From: CAYVTV01 sp964526475
Lineage (GTDB): Bacteria > Bacteroidota > Bacteroidia > Bacteroidales > GCA-2748055
Direction of reading: 5' to 3'
Assembly (NCBI GenBank): GCA_964526475.1
Contig: CAZGKF010000030.1
Span: forward strand, 1-41,951
DNA length: 41,951 bases
Every line of letters starts with the position of its first letter. Within the stretch, counting starts at the first letter, position 1. A model generated the notes under the pieces. The model searched no databases, was not told the DNA's origin, and saw only the letters and a list, made by a program, of their open reading frames with translations. This document shows, piece after piece, positions 1-7,437 of this stretch. The position numbers and the translations under genes are program-made.

Positions 1-4
1 AAAT

Positions 5-1084
5 ATGTATACTGTAGATTATTTAACAGAATTCACCAAAGCAGTCTTTACAAAAATGGGCTGTAATGAGGAAGATGCAAGGATTACAGCCGATGTTTTC
101 ATTGCAGCTGAACTCAGAGGATTATCCTCACATGGTATGATCCGGATAAAAGATTATTTCCAGCTATGGCAGGCAAAGAGGATAAATACCATGCCCAGTA
201 TCAGGATCGTGCATGAGACTCCCAGCACTGCTGTTGTTGACGGCGACGGTGCTATAGGTATGGTTGCAGCTTCCCGTTCCATGCAGATCGCAATAGAAAA
301 AGCAAAAACAGCTGGCAGCGGATGGGTTTCCACCAGGAATTCAAACCATTACGGGATTGCAGGATACTACGCCATGATGGCACTTGAACATGATATGACA
401 GGTATATGCATGACCAATGCAAATCCTCTCGTTGCTCCTACATTTTCACTCAGCAGGTTATTCGGGACAAATCCCATTGCGGTTGCTGTTCCGGCAGGAA
501 AACATCCTCCCTTCGTGGCTGATTTTGCAACTACACCTATCGCCCGGGGTAAACTGGCAGTGGCCGCCAAAAAAGGAGAAAAAGTACCCCTGGGTTATGT
601 TCAGGATGGTGAAGGTCAACCTTCGCACGATCCGGATATTCTTACCAGGGGAGGCTCTATGTTAACTTTGGGGGGAGACTATGAACACGGAAGTCATAAA
701 GGTTATTGCATGAGTGCTATTGTGGATGTCTTTTCAGCTGTCTTTTCCGGGGCAAATTTCGGGCCTTTTGTTCCACCTTCAGTTGCTTATCTTCCGGTGC
801 TTAAAGAAAAAGTCGGGGAAGGAACAGGACATTTTTTCGGAGCCATGAGAATTGATGGATTTCGTCCTGCCGAAGAATTCAAGGAAAGTATGGATAAATG
901 GATAGAAACCATTAAGAGCGCAAAAACAATCGCTGGTCAGTCAGAAGTACTTGTTCCCGGGGAACCGGAAAGGAGAAAGGAAGAGAAAATACGGAAAGAA
1001 GGTATTCACATTATTCCGCCTATTGCTAAAGAATTGAAGGAAATAGCAAATTTTTTAGGGATTGGTTTTGATATGGAGGATTAA
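5..1084 (+). CDS. Ldh family (malate/L-lactate dehydrogenase type) oxidoreductase
   Basis: This 359-residue protein belongs to the Ldh_2 family of NAD(P)-dependent 2-hydroxyacid dehydrogenases (malate, L-lactate, ureidoglycolate, sulfolactate types), a fold unrelated to classical LDH. Seen: the N-terminal SSHGMIR motif with the family histidine (about residue 43), the glycine-rich NSNHYGIAGYY segment (112-122) and GTNPIAVAVP (154-163). The length is normal for the family and the ATG lies at the window edge, so the upstream context is missing. It is cytosolic and probably oxidises a 2-hydroxyacid made in the catabolic cluster that follows. It is convergent with the sugar transporter, with an ATPase scrap between their 3' ends. 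Substrate cannot be read from sequence. Confidence 0.88.
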   Translation: MYTVDYLTEFTKAVFTKMGCNEEDARITADVFIAAELRGLSSHGMIRIKDYFQLWQAKRINTMPSIRIVHETPSTAVVDGDGAIGMVAASRSMQIAIEKAKTAGSGWVSTRNSNHYGIAGYYAMMALEHDMTGICMTNANPLVAPTFSLSRLFGTNPIAVAVPAGKHPPFVADFATTPIARGKLAVAAKKGEKVPLGYVQDGEGQPSHDPDILTRGGSMLTLGGDYEHGSHKGYCMSAIVDVFSAVFSGANFGPFVPPSVAYLPVLKEKVGEGTGHFFGAMRIDGFRPAEEFKESMDKWIETIKSAKTIAGQSEVLVPGEPERRKEEKIRKEGIHIIPPIAKELKEIANFLGIGFDMED

Positions 1085-1088
1085 TTTA

Positions 1089-1257
1089 AAAAGCTGTCTG
1101 TAGTAAGAAGTCAATTTCCACCTTACCAACCGGAACAGGCATTTTTTTCTTTTTGATTGAAACACCAAGCAGAGAACCTGCTGCGATAATATGGTATTCG
1201 GGAGCATCTTCCCAAAAGTATTTTAAACTGTTAAATGCTCCGTCACATTCATGAAGA
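1089..1257 (-). pseudogene. Remnant of a DUF4143 (AAA_14) ATPase
   Basis: About 55 codons in one minus-strand frame match the middle of the ATPases seen later in this window: HECDGAFNSLKYF, then HIIAAGSLLGVSIKK, then PVPVGKVE. The intact gene at 16963 has QECPRAISALRYF, HVIAAGSLLEFALK and FPVGRLQ at the equivalent places. Walker A is absent and the frame jumps from GKVEI to DFLLQTAF before a stop, so most of the gene is gone. The scrap overlaps the last codons of the neighbouring transporter in another frame, which looks like a deletion scar between two convergent genes. Confidence 0.75.
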
Positions 1258-2676
1258 TTGTTTTTTCCATAATTTTTCCATTTCTTCGAGAGTTTTCCCC
1301 TTGGTTTCAGGAACAAATTTCCACACAAACAATGCAGCCAATATCCCAATTATTCCATAAATCCAATAGGAAAGTCCATGGTTAAAAATACTTGTTAAAA
1401 ATGTGTTTTTATCCATCATGGGAAATGTCCAGCTAATCAGGTAGTTGCTAATCCACATAATAGCAACGGCTATTGACATTGCCCGCCCTCGAATACGGTT
1501 GGGGAAAATTTCCGACAGAAGAACCCAGGTGACCGGTCCCCAACTCATGGCAAAACAGGCCACATATCCCAGCATAAAAATAATGGCACTAAATCCCAGT
1601 TTCTGAAAAAAAAATGAAAATCCAAGGGCAAACATGAAGAAAGCCATTCCAAAAGCACCAATTACCTGTAAAGGCTTTCTCCCTATTTTATCCACAGTAA
1701 AGATGGCAAGCATAGTAAAAGATAAATTAATAAAACCCACAACAATTGTTTGTAATAGTGCTGTATCTGTTCCTGATCCCATGTTTTTGAAAATTTCAGG
1801 AGCATAATAAAGAACCACATTAATACCCATAAATTGTTGAAAAGCAGCCAGTAGAATGCCGATTAAAATTACCGGGATGCCATACGAAAACAGCTTTCCG
1901 GATTGTTGGACAATAGTTTCGTTAATCTCAACTAAAATTTTACGAGCTATTCTTATATCATAAATCTTTTTAAGAACATTTAGTGCTTTTTCTTCCTTTG
2001 CACGTATAACAAGGTACCTGGGAGTTTCAGGAACAAAAAACAGAAAAAGAAGAAACAGACTTGCTGGAATAACCTCCGATGCAAACATCCACCTCCATCC
2101 AATTAGATTGAGCCAGGATTCATCTCCCATGCGTACAATGGAATAATTCACAAAATAGACAACTAACATTCCAAAAATGATAGCGAGTTGGTTTAATGAC
2201 ACTAATTTTCCTCTGATGTTTGCCGGAGCCATTTCTGCAATATAAACTGGTGAAAGCATTGATGCCATTCCTACGCCAATTCCGCCAATGAAACGGTATA
2301 TGACAAACATATTCAAGAAGGTATGATCACCTTCCCCTATTGGAGCAAAAAATATTTCGGGCATAGCTGATCCAAAGGCTGAGAGCAGGAAAAGAAATGC
2401 TGCAAGAATTAGACTGTTTTTGCGTCCTAATTTCAAACTGACTACACCACTAAGAAATCCGCCAATAACGCAGCCTGCCAGAACACTTGAAACAACAAAA
2501 CCTAGCAAGGAATTTGCAGTATTTTCTGTTAAACCTAAAGGTTCAATAAAAATTTTTTCTAATGACCCCACGGTACCGGATATAACAGCTGTATCATATC
2601 CAAACAACAGACCCCCCAGTGCTGCAATCAATGCTATCCTGAATATATAAGGGGTATTATTTTTTTTTGCTGCCAT
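1249..2676 (-). CDS. MFS sugar porter (sugar/H+ symporter)
   Basis: This 475-residue inner-membrane protein is a sugar porter of the major facilitator superfamily (XylE/GLUT-like). Hallmarks in order: GGLLFGYDTAVISG in helix 1, RFIGGIGVGMASMLSPVYIAE in helices 4-5, PETPRYLV at the end of the first half, QQFMGINVVLYYAPEIF in helix 7, GRKPL in the second-half loop, and PETKGKTLEEME at the C-terminus. Twelve hydrophobic segments fit. It probably imports a monosaccharide by proton symport for the surrounding catabolic genes. The last codons overlap an ATPase scrap, but the PETKG tail is complete, so the protein looks functional. The exact sugar is not predictable. Confidence 0.93.
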   Translation of the reverse strand: MAAKKNNTPYIFRIALIAALGGLLFGYDTAVISGTVGSLEKIFIEPLGLTENTANSLLGFVVSSVLAGCVIGGFLSGVVSLKLGRKNSLILAAFLFLLSAFGSAMPEIFFAPIGEGDHTFLNMFVIYRFIGGIGVGMASMLSPVYIAEMAPANIRGKLVSLNQLAIIFGMLVVYFVNYSIVRMGDESWLNLIGWRWMFASEVIPASLFLLFLFFVPETPRYLVIRAKEEKALNVLKKIYDIRIARKILVEINETIVQQSGKLFSYGIPVILIGILLAAFQQFMGINVVLYYAPEIFKNMGSGTDTALLQTIVVGFINLSFTMLAIFTVDKIGRKPLQVIGAFGMAFFMFALGFSFFFQKLGFSAIIFMLGYVACFAMSWGPVTWVLLSEIFPNRIRGRAMSIAVAIMWISNYLISWTFPMMDKNTFLTSIFNHGLSYWIYGIIGILAALFVWKFVPETKGKTLEEMEKLWKKQSS

Positions 2677-2748
2677 ATATTGAATTAGTATTTGCTGTTA
2701 AAATTCAGTAAAATATATATTTTGTTCTGAAAAAATATTTTCCTTATT

Positions 2749-2901
2749 TCAAAAAGCTAAGTTCTTTATAAACAATCTCCACGCTTTTAGTTTAAGTGTT
2801 TTACCAACTAAAGGTTTTACAACAGGTCCGGCAGATGGATTTTTTTTATTTCTTTGATTCCTGAAATAATCAGCATCAATTATTAATGATGAACAATGCA
2901 T
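2749..2901 (-). other. Possible 50-codon ORF or gene remnant of unknown identity
   Basis: In the 285-bp gap between the sugar porter and the UROD-like gene there is an open minus-strand frame with coding-like composition. It includes the stretch NPSAGPVVKPLVGKTLKLKA and ends in a TGA. I do not recognise it. It could be the 3' end of a lost gene or a chance ORF; no ribosome-binding site is evident. Confidence 0.2.
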
Positions 2902-2961
2902 TTAAATCTTTTAGATTTTTTATCCACAGACCGATAGTAAGCTCTATAAATTCCCGAATAA

Positions 2962-4137
2962 TTAATACGTACCATACTCTTGCAATGCCTCCCAAAGTGC
3001 AATAACGTTTTCCACAGGTACATCTTCCTGAATGTTATGCACAGTGGCGAAAACGAATCCTCCACCTGGCGCCAGGTCGTCAATACGTTTTTTGACTTCG
3101 TCTTTAACCTCTTGAGGAGATCCGTGAGGCAGTACCTGTTGCGTATCAATACCTCCTCCCCAAAAGGTAATTTCTTTACCAAACTCTTTCTTCAACTTTG
3201 CAGAATCCATATTAGCAGCAGTTACCTGAACAGGATTAAGTATATCCGCTCCTATTTCGATAAGATCAGGAATAATGTGATACACGCTCCCGCATGAGTG
3301 GAAAAGGATCTTAATTCCTGGTGACTTACGTTTAATAAAATCAAATAACGTCTTTTGCCTGGGTTTAATAAATTCACGGTACATTTCAGGTGAAATAAGC
3401 AATCCCTGCTGGCTTCCCAGGTCATCCAGTTCCCTTACAATATGTACCTGGTCTCCGACTTCATTCAGAATTGTTTCGAAATAGTTTAGTTTCAATTCCA
3501 GCACACGATCAAGTATATAATTTGCCTTATCGGGTGCATATGCAAGGTCAATGAAGAAATCTTCATAGCCCTCAAGCAGGGCACCTGTATGGAAAAAGCC
3601 GTTACCAATCCGGGCGTCGAGAACTAAAGCCGCCTTTGATTCAAAAAAAACTTTTTCAGCTTCTTCAGCAAGGCCATCTCTCAATGCCGGATCTTTACCA
3701 TCGGGCCATATATAACCCCGAACTTTTTCAAGATCAGCTCCCCGAAGTGGATTGCTTACCATATCGAAATAGTGCCCTTCTACTTTGGGCATTTTCCATT
3801 TTACCCCCCATTCATCGACATACCACCAGGCATTTTCATCCTCGATTACATCCAATTTCCAGGCAGAAAGATCGCGACGGGTAATTCTTCTGGTATCAAC
3901 GCCCATCATCATGCAAAGGTCAGTATCGGGCTTAGCGAGTTGACCTCCATAACTTAATATTTCCGGTTCTTTATCTGGAAGTCCGAGGTGCTGACGTAGA
4001 ACAGAATAAGCCTTCAAGCTTATGGAAGTAGACTCTGTTCCTCCCAGGTCAAATGGCACCCGATCTGGTTCTTTGTGGTCAATCGCCATTAAAACACGTT
4101 GCCATGGTTCCATGACATCTAAATTTGTATTCTGCAT
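2962..4137 (-). CDS. Uroporphyrinogen decarboxylase-like (COG0407) protein
   Basis: This 391-residue protein has the UROD TIM-barrel pattern. Near the N-terminus is PWQRVLMAIDHKEPDRVPFD, and at about 280-283 HSCG followed by SVYHIIPDLIEIGADILNPVQ, the strand where related methyltransferases (MtaA/CmuA type) keep a zinc-binding His-x-Cys. It ends with the usual GGGFVFATVHNIQEDVPVEN. Members of this branch sit in catabolic clusters of Bacteroidota and Planctomycetota and are generally not haem-biosynthesis enzymes. The neighbours (transporters, dehydrogenase, cupins) support a catabolic or methyl-transfer role, which remains inference. It lies 13 bp downstream of the GlcG-like gene, probably in the same transcript. 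Confidence 0.85.
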   Translation of the reverse strand: MQNTNLDVMEPWQRVLMAIDHKEPDRVPFDLGGTESTSISLKAYSVLRQHLGLPDKEPEILSYGGQLAKPDTDLCMMMGVDTRRITRRDLSAWKLDVIEDENAWWYVDEWGVKWKMPKVEGHYFDMVSNPLRGADLEKVRGYIWPDGKDPALRDGLAEEAEKVFFESKAALVLDARIGNGFFHTGALLEGYEDFFIDLAYAPDKANYILDRVLELKLNYFETILNEVGDQVHIVRELDDLGSQQGLLISPEMYREFIKPRQKTLFDFIKRKSPGIKILFHSCGSVYHIIPDLIEIGADILNPVQVTAANMDSAKLKKEFGKEITFWGGGIDTQQVLPHGSPQEVKDEVKKRIDDLAPGGGFVFATVHNIQEDVPVENVIALWEALQEYGTY

Positions 4138-4150
4138 AATAAATTATTAA

Positions 4151-4573
4151 TTATGAAAAAATTTCCAAGGCATATAATACAATAATTTCATCATTCTGAC
4201 CGGTTCCCGCTCCACCAACAGCAATTGCACCAATGGTTTCTCCATCGATCTTAATGGGGTATGAACCCATGAGAGGAACCATAGTGGTCACACCAAACAC
4301 TGCCATCATTCCCTGCCTTTCATCAGTTACCGTATTTTCGAGCACTATTCCTGGTCGATCAAAACTTAGTGCTGTTACTGCCTTGCCGATAGTAATATCT
4401 ACGGATGCTATTATTGTTCGATCAATTCGTTCAAAGCAAATCAAATGTCCTCCATGATCGACTACAGCTATAGCCGCACCCACATTAAGCTCATTTGCTT
4501 TTTGAACAGCACGCGCAACTAATGTTTTTGCGGTTTCCAATGATAGTGTTTTTTTTATTAATATTTTTTCCAT
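4151..4573 (-). CDS. GlcG/HbpS-type (DUF336) protein
   Basis: This 140-residue protein matches the GlcG/HbpS family: a long first helix, then AAIAVVDHGGHLICFERIDR, then KAVTALSFDRPG, and a glycine-rich end with GAIAVGGAGTGQNDE. Family members are small soluble proteins found beside glycolate, propanediol or sugar-acid catabolism genes; some bind haem or cobalamin, but the enzymatic role is poorly defined. Here it sits upstream of the UROD-like gene with a very short gap, consistent with one operon. The initiator is an ATG preceded by a T/A-rich leader with no clear Shine-Dalgarno, which is common in Bacteroidota. Confidence 0.85.
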   Translation of the reverse strand: MEKILIKKTLSLETAKTLVARAVQKANELNVGAAIAVVDHGGHLICFERIDRTIIASVDITIGKAVTALSFDRPGIVLENTVTDERQGMMAVFGVTTMVPLMGSYPIKIDGETIGAIAVGGAGTGQNDEIIVLYALEIFS

Positions 4574-4580
4574 AAATTTT

Positions 4581-4925
4581 TTTTAATTAGTTTAATTAAC
4601 ACGATTTCTAAAAATGAAATAGTAATTGATCGTTATTCCATCCTCAATCTTTGTCACTCTCACTATATCCGGATCTGTGAACTTATCCGAACGTCCCGGG
4701 CAATGGTGGAATAACTATACATAACATTTCCCTGATTTCCTGCCTTAAACCAATGTTTTATTCCCGGTGCCAAGGTAACCTGATCATTCACGTTCATAAA
4801 AAGTTCGTTCCTGCATGTATATACTTTTTCTTTATTTTTTGGAATAAACTATCTTTTCCATGAACTCATCTTGTTATCCAGCCACTCATTGCCAGGCTCC
4901 CCAATAAAATAAAAGACAATTCTTA
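4581..4925 (-). pseudogene. Degraded D-lyxose-isomerase-like cupin
   Basis: The stretch between the GlcG-like gene and the intact cupin is not empty. On the minus strand one frame gives GEPGNEWLDNKM, then an amber codon at 4849-4851, then VYTCRNELFMNVNDQVTLAP, GIKHWFKAGNQGNVMY and STIARDVR. A one-base frame change near 4686-4690 leads into DKFTDPDIVRVTKIEDG. The order HWFKAG...FTDPDIVR resembles the C-terminal half of sugar isomerases of the D-lyxose isomerase/YdaE cupin type. The N-terminal half with the first metal-binding motif is missing. One stop, one frameshift and the truncation make it a pseudogene. It hints that the cluster once handled a free ketose/aldose pair. Confidence 0.65.
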
Positions 4926-4962
4926 AAAGGATTACTTCATAACTAAAATTTTTTCCTGTCTT

Positions 4963-5358
4963 TTATTTTTCCGCCTCAGATGCTTTTTCGGCCCTTTCAT
5001 AAATCTGTTTTGATGTCTCAGCCGGAACAAACATGGCAACCAGGCTCATAGTTTCATCACTGTAGTTTCTGATATCATGAGGTGAATTCGGGGGACAGAT
5101 CATCAGAACATTTGGTCCTATCTTATGTGTCTCATCTCCAATAGTGCATTCACCATAGCCTGACATAATATACATCATTTCAACTCCAGGGTGTGTATGT
5201 CTCAAATCCGTTGAGCTATGTGGGGAAATAACTGCATGGCTGATACTTACATTTTTTACTAAATCCTGAGTATCCGGAGCTACAAGGACACGGATAACTC
5301 TTTCAAAGGGTTCTTTGATTTTTACTGACTTAGCGTCTAATACATTGATTACTGGCAT
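4963..5358 (-). CDS. Single-domain cupin protein
   Basis: This 131-residue protein is one cupin barrel. The first motif keeps the metal ligands H54-x-H56-x3-E60 with G67 following (RHTHPGVEMMYIMSGYG), and the second motif supplies H94 (CPPNSPHDIRN). Such stand-alone cupins serve as sugar or sugar-acid isomerases, as metal-dependent dioxygenase-like proteins, or as small-molecule binders. It follows the ACS-type transporter gene on the same strand, with about 60 bp between. Unlike its neighbours it has a near-perfect Shine-Dalgarno, so it is probably translated strongly. A specific reaction cannot be assigned. Confidence 0.85.
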   Translation of the reverse strand: MPVINVLDAKSVKIKEPFERVIRVLVAPDTQDLVKNVSISHAVISPHSSTDLRHTHPGVEMMYIMSGYGECTIGDETHKIGPNVLMICPPNSPHDIRNYSDETMSLVAMFVPAETSKQIYERAEKASEAEK

Positions 5359-5363
5359 AATTT

Positions 5364-5370
5364 ACCTCCT
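5364..5370 (-). promoter_or_regulatory. Strong Shine-Dalgarno (AGGAGGT) before the cupin gene
   Basis: On the minus strand the cupin start codon is preceded, five bases away, by AGGAGGT, fully complementary to the 16S rRNA 3' end. Most starts here have only A/T-rich leaders, as is usual in Bacteroidota. The site confirms the chosen ATG. Confidence 0.75.
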
Positions 5371-5420
5371 TTTTATATACATTATTTAAATTAAAAATAT
5401 TTTGTGTTTTTCTGCTGCCA

Positions 5421-6794
5421 TTATGATTTCATTAAGAATGTGGAAAAAATGTACAATCCTATGAAAACAATTAGCAAGGATGCGATTAAGATAATTACTC
5501 TACGTTGAATTTTTTCTTTTGGCATTGAGGTATTGAGTTTTTTCCTGGGGTTCATAAATACCCATGAAAACATTGCCAATACATTTAAAGTTGCTGCAAA
5601 TATAAAGAATGAATTTGCAGTGCCTGCCTTTTCAGCGAAAAAAGGTAAAGTAATATTAGCAACGAAATACGGAAATAAAATAGCGCCGGCAGCTGCGCCA
5701 AGATTTCCAAACATATTCATTGTTCCGGATACAACACCTGAATTTTCTCCACCAATGTCCATACAAAATGTCCAACTGGGAGCAATTGTCATTTCAACTC
5801 CAAAAACAGCAATACTAAAGTAAGTAATAAAAACTGGCGCTGATAAGTTAGATATTTGTGTACAAAACACCAATCCAATTATTGCAAAAGCAAAGCCGAT
5901 CATGGCTGGTATTCTTCTTGAAGAAATATAATATCCCAGGTGATATAAAACAGTGATAATGGTTCCGGAAATCCAATGCGCAAACATTCCTATAATAAGG
6001 GGTATAGGAGCATATATAATTGCACCCTCTCCCCATTGACTTTTAAGGTACGGAAACAGCCAGGAAAGACTGATGAACAATGTTATACCACTTGCAAAAT
6101 ATTGAAGCATTACCAAAGCCATATTTGATGATGTAATAATTACTCCAAAAGGTATTGATTTATCTGCTATTTTTCCATTTTGCAGACCATCTTCAATATA
6201 CTGGCATTCTTTTTCATTGACTCCCGGATGACTTCCTGGACTGTCACGGAAGAAGATAACCCAAAGGATAACCCAAATAAAACCAATTATACCATTGATT
6301 ATAAACATCCAACGCCAACCAACAATAGTAATTAGCCATGGCATCAATATCAATGACAATGCTGCACCAATACGACCTCCTGAATGGAATATTCCGTTAG
6401 CAATACCGCGTTCTTTGGCAGGAACCCAGTTATATACAGCGCGTGTAGATCCTGGGAATGCACCTGCCTCGCCAGCTCCAAAAAGGAACCGGAAAAAGAG
6501 CATTGAAACAGCATTCCATGCAAGTCCTGTTAATGTTGTAAAAACACTCCAGAAACCAACAACTAATGTTAAAACATTTTTAGGTCCATATTTGTCGGCA
6601 AACCAGCCTGAAGGTATTTGAAACAATGAATAACTTAAGGCAAACATTGCAAATATATAACCCATCATTTGCTGGCTAATTTTAAGATCGATCATTATCT
6701 GATCGCTGGCAGTAGAAATACATATACGATCCATAAATGTATTTGCTGTAAGCAAAAAGATAAGAAAGATCATTAAAAATCTTTTATTTGTCAT
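5421..6794 (-). CDS. MFS transporter, anion:cation symporter (ACS) type
   Basis: This 457-residue, twelve-helix permease resembles the ACS family (hexuronate, glucarate, galactonate and related organic-anion importers). The N-terminus has DRICISTASDQIMIDLKIS, followed by FALSYSLFQIPSGWFADKYG in helix 2 and its loop, and FRFLFGAGEAGAFPGSTRAV in helix 4, the family's RxxxGxxEaxxfPg signature. It lies upstream of the cupin on the same strand. Together with the sugar porter this gives the cluster one importer for a neutral sugar and one for an acidic compound. Substrate assignment to a sugar acid is inference from family and context. Confidence 0.88.
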   Translation of the reverse strand: MTNKRFLMIFLIFLLTANTFMDRICISTASDQIMIDLKISQQMMGYIFAMFALSYSLFQIPSGWFADKYGPKNVLTLVVGFWSVFTTLTGLAWNAVSMLFFRFLFGAGEAGAFPGSTRAVYNWVPAKERGIANGIFHSGGRIGAALSLILMPWLITIVGWRWMFIINGIIGFIWVILWVIFFRDSPGSHPGVNEKECQYIEDGLQNGKIADKSIPFGVIITSSNMALVMLQYFASGITLFISLSWLFPYLKSQWGEGAIIYAPIPLIIGMFAHWISGTIITVLYHLGYYISSRRIPAMIGFAFAIIGLVFCTQISNLSAPVFITYFSIAVFGVEMTIAPSWTFCMDIGGENSGVVSGTMNMFGNLGAAAGAILFPYFVANITLPFFAEKAGTANSFFIFAATLNVLAMFSWVFMNPRKKLNTSMPKEKIQRRVIILIASLLIVFIGLYIFSTFLMKS

Positions 6795-6846
6795 AATTCT
6801 CTAATACTAACTGTATCCCTTTATTTACTTTTAAAATTATATTACT

Positions 6847-7392
6847 AAAGTTTCGCAGATGTTTATATCATGCATATTAAAAAGGTTATACGCAATAAGA
6901 AATTCTTTAAATCTTGATATTCAGTTATTTAAAATTTCCATTTTCAAAATAATATTTCATTCGTCGTATCAGAGATATTATAGAAAAGAATAAAATTGTT
7001 TTCCTCCTGTTTGATCTGAATTAATATCACGAAAATTTTTTATACCTGACCCACCCCCCTTGAATGAGGCTGTCTAAAAAGCCTTATGACTTTAGAATTC
7101 TCTTTCAATTTGTAAGTTATTCTATATAAACCTCTGTGACCCTCTGTGTCTCCTCTGTGACTCTGTGTAATATATTAAAGTATAATTGGTTACACAGAGG
7201 TCACAGAGAAGGCACAGAGTTACCGGAGGGAAAATTGGTTAATAACATCGTTTTACTTTCAATTTGTAATCTATTAATTCAATGATTAGTCTTTTTAGAC
7301 AGCCTCGTTGGGGGGTGGGTCAGGTAAGAACAAAAATATTGCCTTAAAGATTCTTTTTTATTTTTTAACAAGTTGAGCATCTGCGAAACTTT
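6847..7392. repeat. Outer 15-bp inverted repeat (AAAGTTTCGCAGATG)
   Basis: The left arm AAAGTTTCGCAGATG (6847-6861) is repeated perfectly in inverse orientation at 7378-7392. It frames the two inner inverted repeats almost symmetrically (about 200 bp on the left, 70 bp on the right). It may be the border of an older inserted element into which the inner one jumped, or paired binding sites flanking the intergenic region. Confidence 0.5.
7044..7325. mobile_element. MITE-like element with GAGGCTGTCTAAAAAG terminal inverted repeats
   Basis: The core runs from GAGGCTGTCTAAAAAG (7066) to CTTTTTAGACAGCCTC (ending 7306): 241 bp with 16-bp perfect terminal inverted repeats and no ORF. It is itself bracketed by a 16-bp inverted repeat ACCTGACCCACCCCCC (7044-7059, inverse at 7310-7325). 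The middle carries facing tracts of CTCTGTG and CACAGAG that would form a long hairpin. The same right end recurs at 40598-40657 and the same left end at 41901 onward, so this is a dispersed family. Having no transposase, it would need one in trans; end sequences of this style occur in IS1182-like elements, which is only suggestive. Confidence 0.7.
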
Positions 7393-7437
7393 TATTATAT
7401 TATTATAAAGCATTTAATTCTATAAGAAAAAATTAAT

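Larger units (their letters stand above)
6795..7437. other. 643-bp intergenic region with three nested inverted repeats
   Basis: No gene is visible between the glycosidase 3' end and the ACS transporter start. The space holds three inverted repeats nested inside each other (arms at 6847/7378, 7044/7310 and 7066/7291) and, in the centre, a cruciform-forming CACAGAG-rich tract. Remaining sequence is A/T-rich without a recognisable motif. Promoter elements for the transporter must lie close to 6795-6845, but no good TAnnTTTG box is visible there. Confidence 0.6.
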
